From the NCBI GenBank assembly GCA_916610825.1, contig OU744452.1, forward strand, positions 12,690,110 through 12,754,109: a DNA stretch of 64,000 bases. Direction: 5' to 3'. The translations under genes and the position numbers were made by a program. The stretch is from Haliclystus octoradiatus. Its lineage: Eukaryota; Cnidaria; Staurozoa; Stauromedusae; Haliclystidae. Of this stretch, positions 35,101 to 45,700 are shown one piece after another. The stretch's first letter is position 1. Each line of letters opens with the position of its first letter. Below the pieces are notes generated by a model. The model made no database searches. It worked only from the letters and a program-made list of their open reading frames with translations, and was not told the origin of the DNA.

Positions 35101-38100
35101 CATCCAAATATAATTTTACGAAATACAATCATGGCCGAAGTTTTTTGAGCACATGGTCAGGTGAATTTTTGAAAGCGAGGATGACTTGAAAATGAGGCAG
35201 AACTTGATGATGGCTGCGATCAGCGAAAATCCTTGTTATTATCCTATTGAAGACTTTATGGTGCATTGAAAGAAATATAGTATTGAACATTATCTTGATT
35301 TAGACAACTGAAGGTCAAGTTTCGGCCGAACCGAAATTTCGGCCAAGAGGCCGAAAAACCGTAAATACTTCGGTGCATCCCTAGTTCTAGCTTTCTTCCA
35401 AAGCTTCGTTCGAATTTCTAGCATAGATTTTTGTTTTCCATAAGCCAACAATGAGTTTATTTCAATTTTGAGAAAATCAATGTTTTTTAACATTCGACGT
35501 AATGTAGCCACTCTAAAATTCTTTGGAAAAAAAAGTCAGAACTAAAAATACTGCGCTCTCTTAGCATCATCTGAATACAAAAACTATACAAATTTTTGTT
35601 CTCCATGTTGATTTTAAATATCAGACATTGAGTAATCACATCCAAGCTCCAGGCCACACATTTGGCTACATTCACTTAGGGTACGCAACCCCTTTACACT
35701 TTTACTCTAATATTTATGTTGATGTTTTACTAATTATCATCCTCATATCATTCTTATTTGGGAGATACAACATGAACATAACTCGACAAAGTTACTACTT
35801 AACGTTACTAGGAGAAAGGTCACGATAACTCAAAACCGGGGTGGAAAAAACATTGGAATTTCGATTGAGATTTCAAATTTATCTATAACATTTATTTGAT
35901 TTTATCTGCACTGTTCCCGCAAGAAATTTTGACTGGATGATACACAAAAAGGAAGAAAAATTCTGGTCCGGCTTAATTACTATTACAGTACCTCTGTCCT
36001 CTTTCAAATTCCTTCATTCAGACGATATGCAAAAATAATAAAATTTCCTGTAATTATCAAGTGAGTTGCTCAAGTGAGCTGCTCGTCTTACGAGTTAAAA
36101 TGTGTTGTGTGTTTACAAGGGCAACCTGAGTAATCCGCCTACCCGAGTTGAATAATTTAAAGCTGATCTAAGCATGCGCGCAGAATTCAAACGATTAGAG
36201 AACAAAAAGATGTCTACAACAGAAAAGTTCGAAACAATAGAAAATTAAAGCTACCATTTTTAATTTTAACTCGCCTACCCGAGTTATTTGCCTATTTGTG
36301 TTTATAAGTCAAAAAGTTGGCTCAGGTGCTAGGGTAACCCGGTCTGCTAGGACGAGTAACTCGGGGGGGGGGGGGGCGATACCAGAGTCATCTATTTACA
36401 AGAGTTGGGACACTCATGCCAGTTTTGTTTCTTTTGGCCTGAACCCGAGTACGTTTTTTTTAACCGTTTTGGAACTGTGTGAAATGGTTTACGATTGTTT
36501 AACAAGAGTATTATACAACCATTTAATAGGTGTCTTTCTCCATATTTATTTGCTGGACTCTCAAAACTAGCATACAAATCTAGTTCAATGTATACTATGT
36601 TACGATCTCATCAGCATGTTGCTTGGGAGTAAATACAGATCAATGCTAATGGAATTGCTACAAGGAAAAGGAGTTTTTGGATTACATCTTACGCTCTACG
36701 CTGATTCTTTGCAGTCCAAGACTCCTTTCTTCTAGTTCTTATCCCCAGTTGGAATTATTACATTTTTATCCCCAGTTGGAATAGTAAACAATACTTCTAT
36801 TTCGATTACTATTGCGTCCATTAATATAACAATTAATAATTTAATAGCATATGGCATCTGTACAATAGGAGACGATAGCGGCACATAAAAGCGTGTCCCA
36901 ACTCTTGTAAATAGATGATTCTGGGCGAGACAACTTTCTCACTTTGCTTGTAAACAGAATGTGCATAAACAATAGACCCGGGTAACTCGCCAACCCGAGT
37001 AACTTGTCCTCCTTGTGAACAGGGTCTAAATATGTATAGCAAATCTGAAGAAATATGCACAAACATTTGACTTTTTGACAAAATACGATCTTAGATGTGC
37101 ACACAGGCAGCGGACAAAGCATTTTTTATTCATTTTGTCTCGCACCGTTTATACTGAAAATCATGATAAACAATGTAATATTCAATTGTTCAAATATTAT
37201 TCAAATGTAACCAGTATAGCCAAACTGCAAACGTGCAATTAAAAAAAAGTTGCTACTGTAGCATAGCATTGACAATGTTTAACACTTTCTTATGCATGCT
37301 CAAATGGTGAACTTTGTAACTCAGCAAGTATGGGCAATCTCAATTCAATTGAGTTGGTATCAGTCGGAAGTTGAGATACTATGAAGGCGAAAGCTCCAGT
37401 GAAATATTTATTTCATGAAAAGGTCGTCTCAAATGTGAGGCTACATATTTGTTAGTTAAACATCATCTCGAGAGGTTCAACTTCAAGTTTACTCAAGCAT
37501 TTTGTCATGTTTATTTGAGAACTTTGTCCAAAGGAATTCACGAAAAACACAGGCAAGATTAAACATGGTAGCCTTTTGTTATTAAACTCTAAACGATAAC
37601 GGTAATTGCACATGGTGCATAATGCACATGGTTAATAATAGGTTAGCCTATGTTATGCAGCGGAACTTTTCTAAACTTTGCAGAACTTTTATTAGTAGGG
37701 CTCAGAAAAATCTTGGAGAAATACTCATCCTCTCAGAAAATGGTGAAATATTTTATTTCATGTATTGTATTTAATACACGCATCTATATCTATGGATGAG
37801 TTACAAAGTTTGAAAACAAAATAACTGTAGAAAAAGAACAGAACTTAAATTGGCCTATATTGTAGGCCAACAAACTTGTGGTTGGAAATCTAGAAGATTC
37901 TTTATGGGGGCTAACTTCTAACGAAAATTTCAAGCAATGAAATTGCCTGCCCATGACAATTAACCCTTTCATTGTGAGATAAATATAAAATTAAGGCTGA
38001 AATAGCTGCTTGAAAAGAATTGAAGAATAATGAACGCTAAAAAATCGATAGCGAAACCTATGCTCAATCAACGCTCTAGAAACGTACCTTGCGTTTCTCC

Positions 38101-38201
38101 AAATTACGCATTTTCTTCTCCAGTACACCAACAGCATTTTTCATAGGATCTTGAGCTTCCATGACAATAGGCTGGGAAGATTTCAATAAGGCACTTGGCA
38201 T
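29136..38201 (-). CDS. CAPRIN1: Caprin homologue: HR1-type helical domain and C-terminal RGG tail (416 aa)
   Basis: Seven exons on the minus strand join in phase: 38201-38088, 34129-34067, 33400-33314, 32404-32234, 31679-31145, 29761-29607 and 29261-29136. Caprin-1 is a cytoplasmic RNA-binding protein of translation control and stress granules, working with G3BP and FMRP. The N-terminal helical part matches the family (VGVLEKKMRNLEKRK, GYEKLASSGTKLNEDQK, LDEIYKLINPAEDD). The last two exons encode an RGG/GGR-rich tail (about residues 335-405). Residues 278-287 (MNAGSPEFVP) resemble a PAM2 motif. At 416 aa it is shorter than vertebrate Caprin-1 (about 700 aa), lacking most of the Gln/Pro-rich middle; I see no G3BP-binding block like the vertebrate one. 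A minus-strand AATAAA lies at 28995-28990. Intron 1 holds several transposons. Confidence 0.9.
29967..30142. mobile_element. MITE family D, best copy
   Basis: Left end CGTGAAACCTGTATATAACG, right end CCGTTATAACAGGTTTGACC followed by TA. Internal units GACCACTATAGACAGGTGGC occur twice. It lies between Caprin exons. It resembles family C in its GTCAAAC-type ends and TA flank. Confidence 0.6.
30399..30984. mobile_element. 586-bp non-autonomous hAT-like element
   Basis: Terminal inverted repeats CAGCGCCGGATTAAC and GTTAATCCGGCGCTG are perfect over 15 bp. Direct repeats CGTTTCG flank the element (30392-30398 and 30985-30991). Sub-terminal AGGGCCCCTAAGC and GGGTCCTAAGCTGAAGC also face each other. 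There is no coding sequence. A degenerate end of the same family (AGGGCCTATAAATTAGTG, TTAATCCGGCACTG) is at 44402-44436. It sits in a Caprin intron. Confidence 0.7.
31254..31283 (-). other. PAM2-like motif within Caprin
   Basis: Encodes MNAGSPEFVP. The PAM2 consensus recognised by the MLLE domain of poly(A)-binding protein is roughly L-N-x-x-A-x-E-F-x-P. Asn, Glu-Phe and Pro are at the right spacing, Met replaces Leu and Ser replaces Ala. Confidence 0.5.
34184..34300. mobile_element. hAT-like MITE (family A), truncated
   Basis: Starts CAGGGTCCAACAAAAGACTC and contains GGAATCCTAGAGGCATTTCA followed by ACATTCTCTTCTGATTTG. It lies just upstream of Caprin exon 2 in transcript sense, within intron 1. 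Confidence 0.5.
34663..35383. mobile_element. 721-bp non-autonomous hAT element with perfect 8-bp duplication
   Basis: Ends TAGGGATGCACCGAAA and TTCGGTGCATCCCTA are inverted repeats, with extra TTTCGGCC/GGCCGAAA repeats next to them. Flanks GTTCTAGC at 34655-34662 and 35384-35391 are identical over 8 bp. The TAGGGATGCACCGAA terminus is a familiar animal hAT end. It has no transposase. It is in Caprin intron 1. Confidence 0.85.
36090..37030. repeat. Repeat island with facing copies and ACCCGAGT motifs
   Basis: ATCATCTATTTACAAGAGTTGGGACAC-type sequence occurs on the plus strand at about 36385-36415 and, inverted, at 36893-36920. ACCCGAGTT and CCGAGTAACT motifs recur at 36141, 36276, 36350 and 36994. 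A G-run of about 15 bases is at 36362-36376. This looks like one or more degraded inverted-repeat elements in Caprin intron 1. Borders are approximate. Confidence 0.45.
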
Positions 38202-39764
38202 GTTCTAATAAAAACTAAAGTAACAGGATGAAAACAGGCAAGAAGCCGTTCAAATCACACACAATCCGTCTTCTCCTTTTGGACAGACCGTGCTCAAAAG
38301 GCCGCTGAGGTGAGGCACACGCGGGAAAGCTATGACATCACAGCGCCAGAGGCATGATGGGAGGAGGAAAACACGTGGTTTAAACTATTGACGTCATGTT
38401 TAAAAAGATAATGGAATGGGTAACCTTCACTGGGCAACCACCACCCGCTAAGAACGGTCAATTTTGAAAACATTTCACAAGCTCTTTAAAAACGACATAT
38501 TTTTCATCTATTTGCTCAAAATTGCCATTATTTTGTATTGATATTCGTTTTTGTGTAATGAGAAGTAACTGAGACTGAGGCAATGTTGACAGAGAAAACA
38601 GCTAGGAGTGACATTGGGTGAAAAACAGCAGTCCGGTGGTGGTGTGCTAATTTTCAAGAGAAACTCCTCTGACGAGGGGATTCTGTAGAAATATGTTTGT
38701 ATATACAGGAATGAATATTAAAATATTTATCTGTTAACAATGCTGATAGGCAAATCCAGGGAGGTTATGTGGCTGGCACTTATGGGCATTTATTAGAGAA
38801 TAAGAAAAATTGAGAATCAGGTTGAAATAAATAAGCCATTGGAATAAAAAACCATTACCAGTAAGCAATAAATCAACCCCAAAAGTTTTATGCAGACAGG
38901 AAAAAGCCATGGTTTATAACTAACCAACTATTTCGAGCTTGACAAACTAAGAAAGGCTGGAATAGTGTAGGTTAATTTGTCGTGCTTGCAGCAGTATAAT
39001 GGAATATTGGTGTTTACAATTTGAGCAGATACAGAATATGCAGATAAAACATCAGAATAATTTAGCCAAAAAAGTACGAACAGAAACAGAACAGCTCAAA
39101 ATATGAATTATTGCATCTTATTTGATACACAAAAATACTAGATGGCTACAAAATATACAAAATTATTATAATTGACGGCACATTAATTTTAGACTATTAT
39201 TAAACATCAATTAGTTTTTACTGATATATCTATCATTATTTAACAACAAGTTTGTTACAGTTTTCTTTGGACAGTAAATACTAGTTATTTTTATTTGTTT
39301 ACAAAAACAAGAACATCCTACATATAAGGCTTTATACAAATACAATCTATAACTTATTATTTACTGTATATGCTGTTGGATGAAACAAAGAATATTTATT
39401 TTTACATTATTAAAAGTTACAAGCCTTTATCTCGCTTCATTGAAAAGATATAGGGCCATAAATTAGATTAGTAGCCATACAACTTCTCCGGTACTTTGTT
39501 ATTGTTAGGTAGTAAGGTACACAAATATCTCTTTTGAAAGGTTGCAGTAACTTCAAAAAGATTCATATAATAAGTGGTTAAATAAGAGTTATTTTCAAGT
39601 ATGGTATCTACTTTTGTAATATTGTCTTTTAGAGAAGTTTAAATTGTACTTCAAAAAAGGCCATAAGACAATCTTGCAAAGTGGAGCTGAAGAACAAATT
39701 TAATTTTGCTCTCACTTTATTTAAATAATGGGTTTTTAATGCTGGATATTATGTATCAACCTTA
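38202..39764. other. Caprin 5' flank and PACSIN 3' flank
   Basis: The segment near 38202-38700 is probably the Caprin promoter and 5' UTR. The far end contains a minus-strand AATAAA (TTTATT at 39716-39721), about 45 bp past the PACSIN stop. The middle is AT-rich with no gene, RNA gene or clear transposon that I can see. Confidence 0.5.
38372..38396. promoter_or_regulatory. E-box (CACGTG) and CRE (TGACGTCA) upstream of Caprin
   Basis: CACGTG at 38372-38377 and TGACGTCA at 38389-38396 lie about 170-195 bp upstream of the Caprin start codon (38201, minus strand), in a locally GC-richer stretch. The pairing mirrors 6254-6280. Promoter function is inferred. Confidence 0.45.
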
Positions 39765-42700
39765 TTATGACATATCAGCAACATAATTAGCAGGAAATAA
39801 TCCATCTTTACCGCCTATCCTTCCTTTACACCAGCCTTGTTCATCTTCTTCAGATAAACGTGTTATGATATCACCTGCTTTAAACGATAATTCATCTTGT
39901 TCTTCAGCAGAATAATCATAAAGTGCTTGAACAGGATGCGATTTGCCATTTTCTACTGGTGGCGGTTCATCCCACTCATCATCATCACTATCAAAATAAA
40001 ATTGAAATAAAATTATTCATTTGTGTGATTATAAATTGCGGAATATAAGAGGGGTTCATTGAGTCAACCTTGGGTCTTATAATATATTATCTACTAAACT
40101 CCTACAATTGAATTGTGTTCCCTCAAGACAACAGTTTACATAGACCCGGACCGGAGAGTTGAAGTCGGGTGGAAGAACATATCAATTCATCATTTTAATT
40201 TGATATGCAAAATATTCAGTAAAAATGAAAAGATAGTGAATAAAGACAACATTTTATGAAGAGAATAAAAACAGTTAATGTTGCAACTGTTGCAGATAAT
40301 TTGAGGGAGATCCCTAACTATAAAATAGTGATTAAGGCTCCACCTTTGATTGTCCAAGACATTCTTGATTATGCTTAACGGTAGCTAATTTACTTCACGA
40401 ATAAACATGCTTCTATGTCTGTAATTTGTGATGTTTACTATAGCACATAAGTTGTGTTTGGTAATAACTAGACAGACTGATAACCTCCTAATAACCCTAC
40501 TAAAGAATTTGATTAAAAATCATAGTGCAATGTAGCCTGGAGTGAAAAGCAGAATGATAATTATGCTCAAGTTGAGATTAGTTGTTTGCTTGAATAATTT
40601 CACTTTACATCAATTTGGTATTTTGTATGTTTCATAATTGTAGTTGTAACGTAAAAAATGGCCACCACATTCTAAGAAGCTGACCACAATACATCCAGGG
40701 TTGTTCAATAGAATGTGGCTACTTTGGAAATTTCTATCTGAGTGACCATTATGAACAGGTGGTTGTTGCATAGAGGTGATTATTATCACTGGTTTGATTG
40801 TATGCATTTGTCAATGATTTCGTTCAAATATGAATGATCAACAATAAATTGGTTCTCCCTTAAAAGTTTGGAACCTATTTCACAATAAGAACATCTTATG
40901 CTAGCCTGCGTACCAGCCCCGAGGTTTTTTTCTAAAACCATAGGGTCTGTGAACTAATGTGTGATTCTCAGCCTATTGAAAATAGCACCTATATAAATTT
41001 GGTAAATTATTCACACTCCACACAAAATCACACATTAGTTCACAGACCCTATGGTTTCAGAAAAAACCTAGGGACTGGTACGCAGGCTAATCTTATGCAT
41101 GCATGCAAGTAGAGTTCAGTCAAAAGGGAGGAAACCCTTGAAAACCTCCTTAAAACATTAGCTAGATCAGTGTTTTCTTTGTTTTGGAGACGATAGAAAA
41201 AGAGAAAATCCGCTGATTGGAGAAACTCTCTCATGCCTGTTATGTCAAGACAAAGCAGGCACATACGATCATAAACTACAACAGATTCTTACCCATCAAA
41301 TGGATTCTTATCGTCATCATATTGTGATATTTGTCTCGCATTAGCTGCATTATTATTATGCACTGTGTTATTTGGTATTGGCTGCTTCGGTTGACTGTAT
41401 GATGGGACCACTGAATCATTGGCATCTAGACCATTGGCTGTGACTTGTTTTGGCAAAATAGGTGATGGAGGGTCATCTCCAAGTTCCTACAATTGAAAAA
41501 AATATATCATATATATATAAAATGAAATTGTGCAAAACGACAACACTATTAATATTTGATAGAAGTATGATAGAACGTTGTACTGTAGCATACATTGTAA
41601 AAAAATTATATAAAATAAAATTGTACAAATCAGGTTCAAAACAATAATAATTAACATTAGTATCAATCAAAAGTGTATCTCAAATTTAATTGGTCAATAT
41701 AATTCTGATAAATCATAGTGATCATTGATCAATACTGTGATGTCATAAAACAGAGGTTCCCATAATCTAAATGGACAACAACATCAACTTGACCTTTCCT
41801 AGGTATGTAATGTACAGTAGGCTATACAATTTTACATTTTTCTGCATTTCTCTTTTGATTATCAGCCGGATGAAAGTAAGAAACTGAATTATTAAGGATG
41901 CCTTCTGATATTCTATTCTATAAATCACAGTTGCAGATAAGTGGGAATGTCACTTTTCTGAATTGCACTGCATTTTTCTATCAGTTTTGATATTCATGTT
42001 CTGCCAATTGGTGTTTCTTTGAATTCTTATCAGTCTTGATTAGCCTACACTGATAAATATAGTTGCATGTGGATGATGTGATATGCCAACATTATTGTTC
42101 CTGTTTGCTATTTTCATTTATAAAATAGAATGAGTGAAACTTTCATCAAAACCTTAATATCGAAACGCTGTCAATAAAATTAAAACGCCACACAAACACT
42201 CTTCAATTTGTGACTCAAAATGAGTTCAAATCTCATGATTTTGCAATGTGATAATTTACGGCAATATTAAACGAACTGTGTGATAATACATGCACGGGGA
42301 AGGATTTGTTGTAAACAGTAAACATATAAGATATAAAAATTTTATAAATCGAGAATCAAACACTTTTTGTGCAATATAGTAATAGAATATAGACAATAAA
42401 TTGCGTAATGTTTATTATGTATATATTGAGACAATAGCTCTATTATGAGTGGTTAGAATTATTCCTGTTCTGGCATAAAAGCATGTACCACTGATGCAAT
42501 ATTGATGATTACTCTAAGAAAGATTGCACGATTATCATCTACTTGTTTATCTCACCTTATCAGGTTATGGGCCCAGTTAACGCAAGGGCAAGAACATTCT
42601 GGCCTGACGGTTGAAATACTAGCGTGGCCAATGAGTTGGATTTGAGGAGGAGTGTTGGAAAGTGCAAGTCGTCACTAACACTTGGCAAATCAACTCATGT

Positions 42701-45700
42701 GGCATGCAAAACTAACGGCGTGCGGTGTAGGCCTAACTGTAGTCTGCGTTACAGACCGCGATTCATTCACAAAAGAATAAGGTCTGTGTGAATTGCTCGG
42801 TTTCTCTGTCCGGGCCTCGTATCAGAATAAGATTGATGTTACGTAATTATGCAAGATTAAGATGATTCTCACCGGGATTCTCACATTACTTTGTTCACTT
42901 CATTTTAGGCTTCGTAGCTATGACAATTAATTGATTGAACGGAGGTGATGAATTTATTATCTAAGAACAATAGATTTACCAGGCATCGATCAGAAACTTC
43001 CGCTCTACGTTTTCGTAGAGTGGCTGGACAGAGAACTGTGCAAATCACACAGACCCTATTCTTTTGTGAATAAATTGCGGTCTGTAACGCAGACTAGTGT
43101 AACTGTAGCTTAAAGGTTATAACACTGGACTGGGCATTCAGAGGTTGTGGATTCGACTCCCACGCTCGGACATACTTTTCTGCTTCACAACAATTTCCTA
43201 GATTTTAACATATAGGTCCTACAGACATTTAAGTTGCTATGAGAGTAGGCACTCGTGTTTACATAACCCATATTGCACAGAAAGTGTTCAATATCTACTT
43301 ATAATTACCAGACATTGCTATTACAGCATATCACATGGAAGTGGTGAGAGATTTTGCATTTTGAGTGTTCTCTCACAGTGTCTCAAATTCATCTACTATA
43401 TATACGTATAGCTCACAGAAACTGTATGTCAATTGCTTTTAGCAAGACTTGAAATCATAATTTTGTGAAACTTGATATTTCAAGAACAAAGATCAAACCT
43501 TGTCAGTTACAATCCATTTTGATTATTTTTGTACCTGATTTTGTTTTGCATGTTGACTCAACAATTTTGGGTAAAATGTTAACAAATCAAATTACAAGAA
43601 TCAAACTTGCTACTGTAGCAACATGTGACGCTACATCATCATGTTTCATTATTATACACACCTCAAACTTAGGCCAATTTTGCGGCATACCAGCACCATG
43701 GTTATTAGACCACCACATGAGATCGTGCTTCACATTCGCACTATACGCTTCTTGGAGTTGCTTTTGGAAGATTTGGGAAAGCCTATAAAAAACAACTTAA
43801 CATTGTTATCATAGTTTCACTTCCCATTCACAGGTCACAGAGCATCTGATAGAAGGAAGTTGATTTCAACAGAGGACGCTGCTAATACAATCAATTGTTG
43901 CATCCAATATGTCTAATTCTGATACATTGTGATGTTAGACAGTTGCGCCCCACATTTGCAAACTGGCTCAAAGCTCTACATTCGGATTGGATGAGAACTT
44001 TCTCAATCATTGATCGACTACAGTGCGGAAAATTTGGGCAATGAATGAATGGTGTCAAAATATGTACGCTTTGCTGAAGAGTCTGATATAGTATTACAAA
44101 ATTTATTGACAAGTTCTGCAGCAGGAAAAAACAAAAAATGCAACAAAATATAATAGGTTTTTTGTGGTCTGTATTCCTTTTTATAGTTTTCAAATTTAAT
44201 CATGATGTGGTTTTGCCGTTTCTTTGATTCAGAAATAAGAATGTTATTAATGCTGTAAGTTATAATGAACAAACAAATGATTTTTAGCTGTAGGCCTATA
44301 CAATTTCATTACGCCTTGTGTTATTTTAAAAAAAAGATTCAAAAAAGAACATCTTATATGATGGAATATTAGGCTACAAAAAAAATGGTGTTACAATTCA
44401 GCAGGGCCTATAAATTAGTGTTAATCCGGCACTGTGTGGTTAGCTGCATGTAAAAATATTATCTAACTTGCTAATTTATGATTCCTAAATAATAAAAATT
44501 GAAAATTATGCTAAAATGTTGACTTTTATCAATAAAATCATTTCAAGATGTTTTGATGAATAATAAATTAGAAAGCTCATAAAATCTCTTCTTTTTCTGA
44601 TAATATTTTTCTCTATAGCATCTTATGATTTGCTTTTGATTTTCAAAAAATCATAAATCCTAGTATAAATATAAATATTCAAATATACGTGGTTGCTATG
44701 CTTACGTCAACTCTACCGCGTTGTGATTGGGTACTAGAGAATTAGATATTGATTTCCACTGGATCAATGGAAATATGGGGACAAAATCAAATCTCGGGGT
44801 ATGACGCATTTTGACTCGAAATATCGAGTTTTCTTTCAAATGCAGAACTTAGAATTAACTCGGGGCTCTTAAATGGACAAAATTGTAAAGTGGCTCTATG
44901 CACTTTGCAGTCGCATGCGTGTTTGTCGTTTGTATGTTTCTGTGCCTGAAACCATGCTGAAATTTAAAATTAAAGCCATACCGAAGCCATGACTGGCATT
45001 GATTGTTGAATTTACTCTAAGCTTAATTCAAGTTGAGCTCGTAGTGACCGCCGGTCAATGTTGCTCCTTTAGCAAATCAAAAAGCCTGATATATTTTGTA
45101 ATTATAATAAACAGTATTATGAATTAAAAATCCAATATCCAATTTCATGAAGGTAATTTTTGGTATTATTATCTAAGTGGGACACAAAAGAGGACTACAG
45201 ATACAAAGTTTTCAGGAAGTGAGTGCAAGTTATAATCTATCAGCAATACTTAAATTAAAGTGGGAATAGACCCCCATACTATCTTTACATATATGTAGTA
45301 GAACCCGACCTGAAAAAAACAATGGCGTAATTGTTTTTTCGATCTGGAAATTATTTCTTGGTGAAAAACACCTTCAAAGTGGCGTTTTGACCAAAATGTC
45401 GCTGAGAAAAAAGGGATTGGATCTAGCTTAATGACGAAAAAGTTGTGTGGTTTGTTCTTTTGTGACTAGTCTAGTGACACATTTTAGTTACGTATTCTGT
45501 GTGACCGCAGTACTTCTCAAATCTTAATAAGTAGACACGTTCCTTTCGACGTAGCTTGATCATACGCCGTATAAGTTATAAATATTTTTAACTTTATCTG
45601 CAAGGGCCTGCAAGTTGTTTGTGAGTGAATATATCTAAAAGGTATCCTTTTCATGATTTAAATGTGAATGTAAACTGACTTGATTTGCACAGGCATGCAC

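Noticed and set aside
43097..43170. Functional tRNA with GGG anticodon
   Set aside because: The A box, B box and anticodon arm are plausible, but the acceptor stem does not pair, so only a relic or SINE head is claimed.
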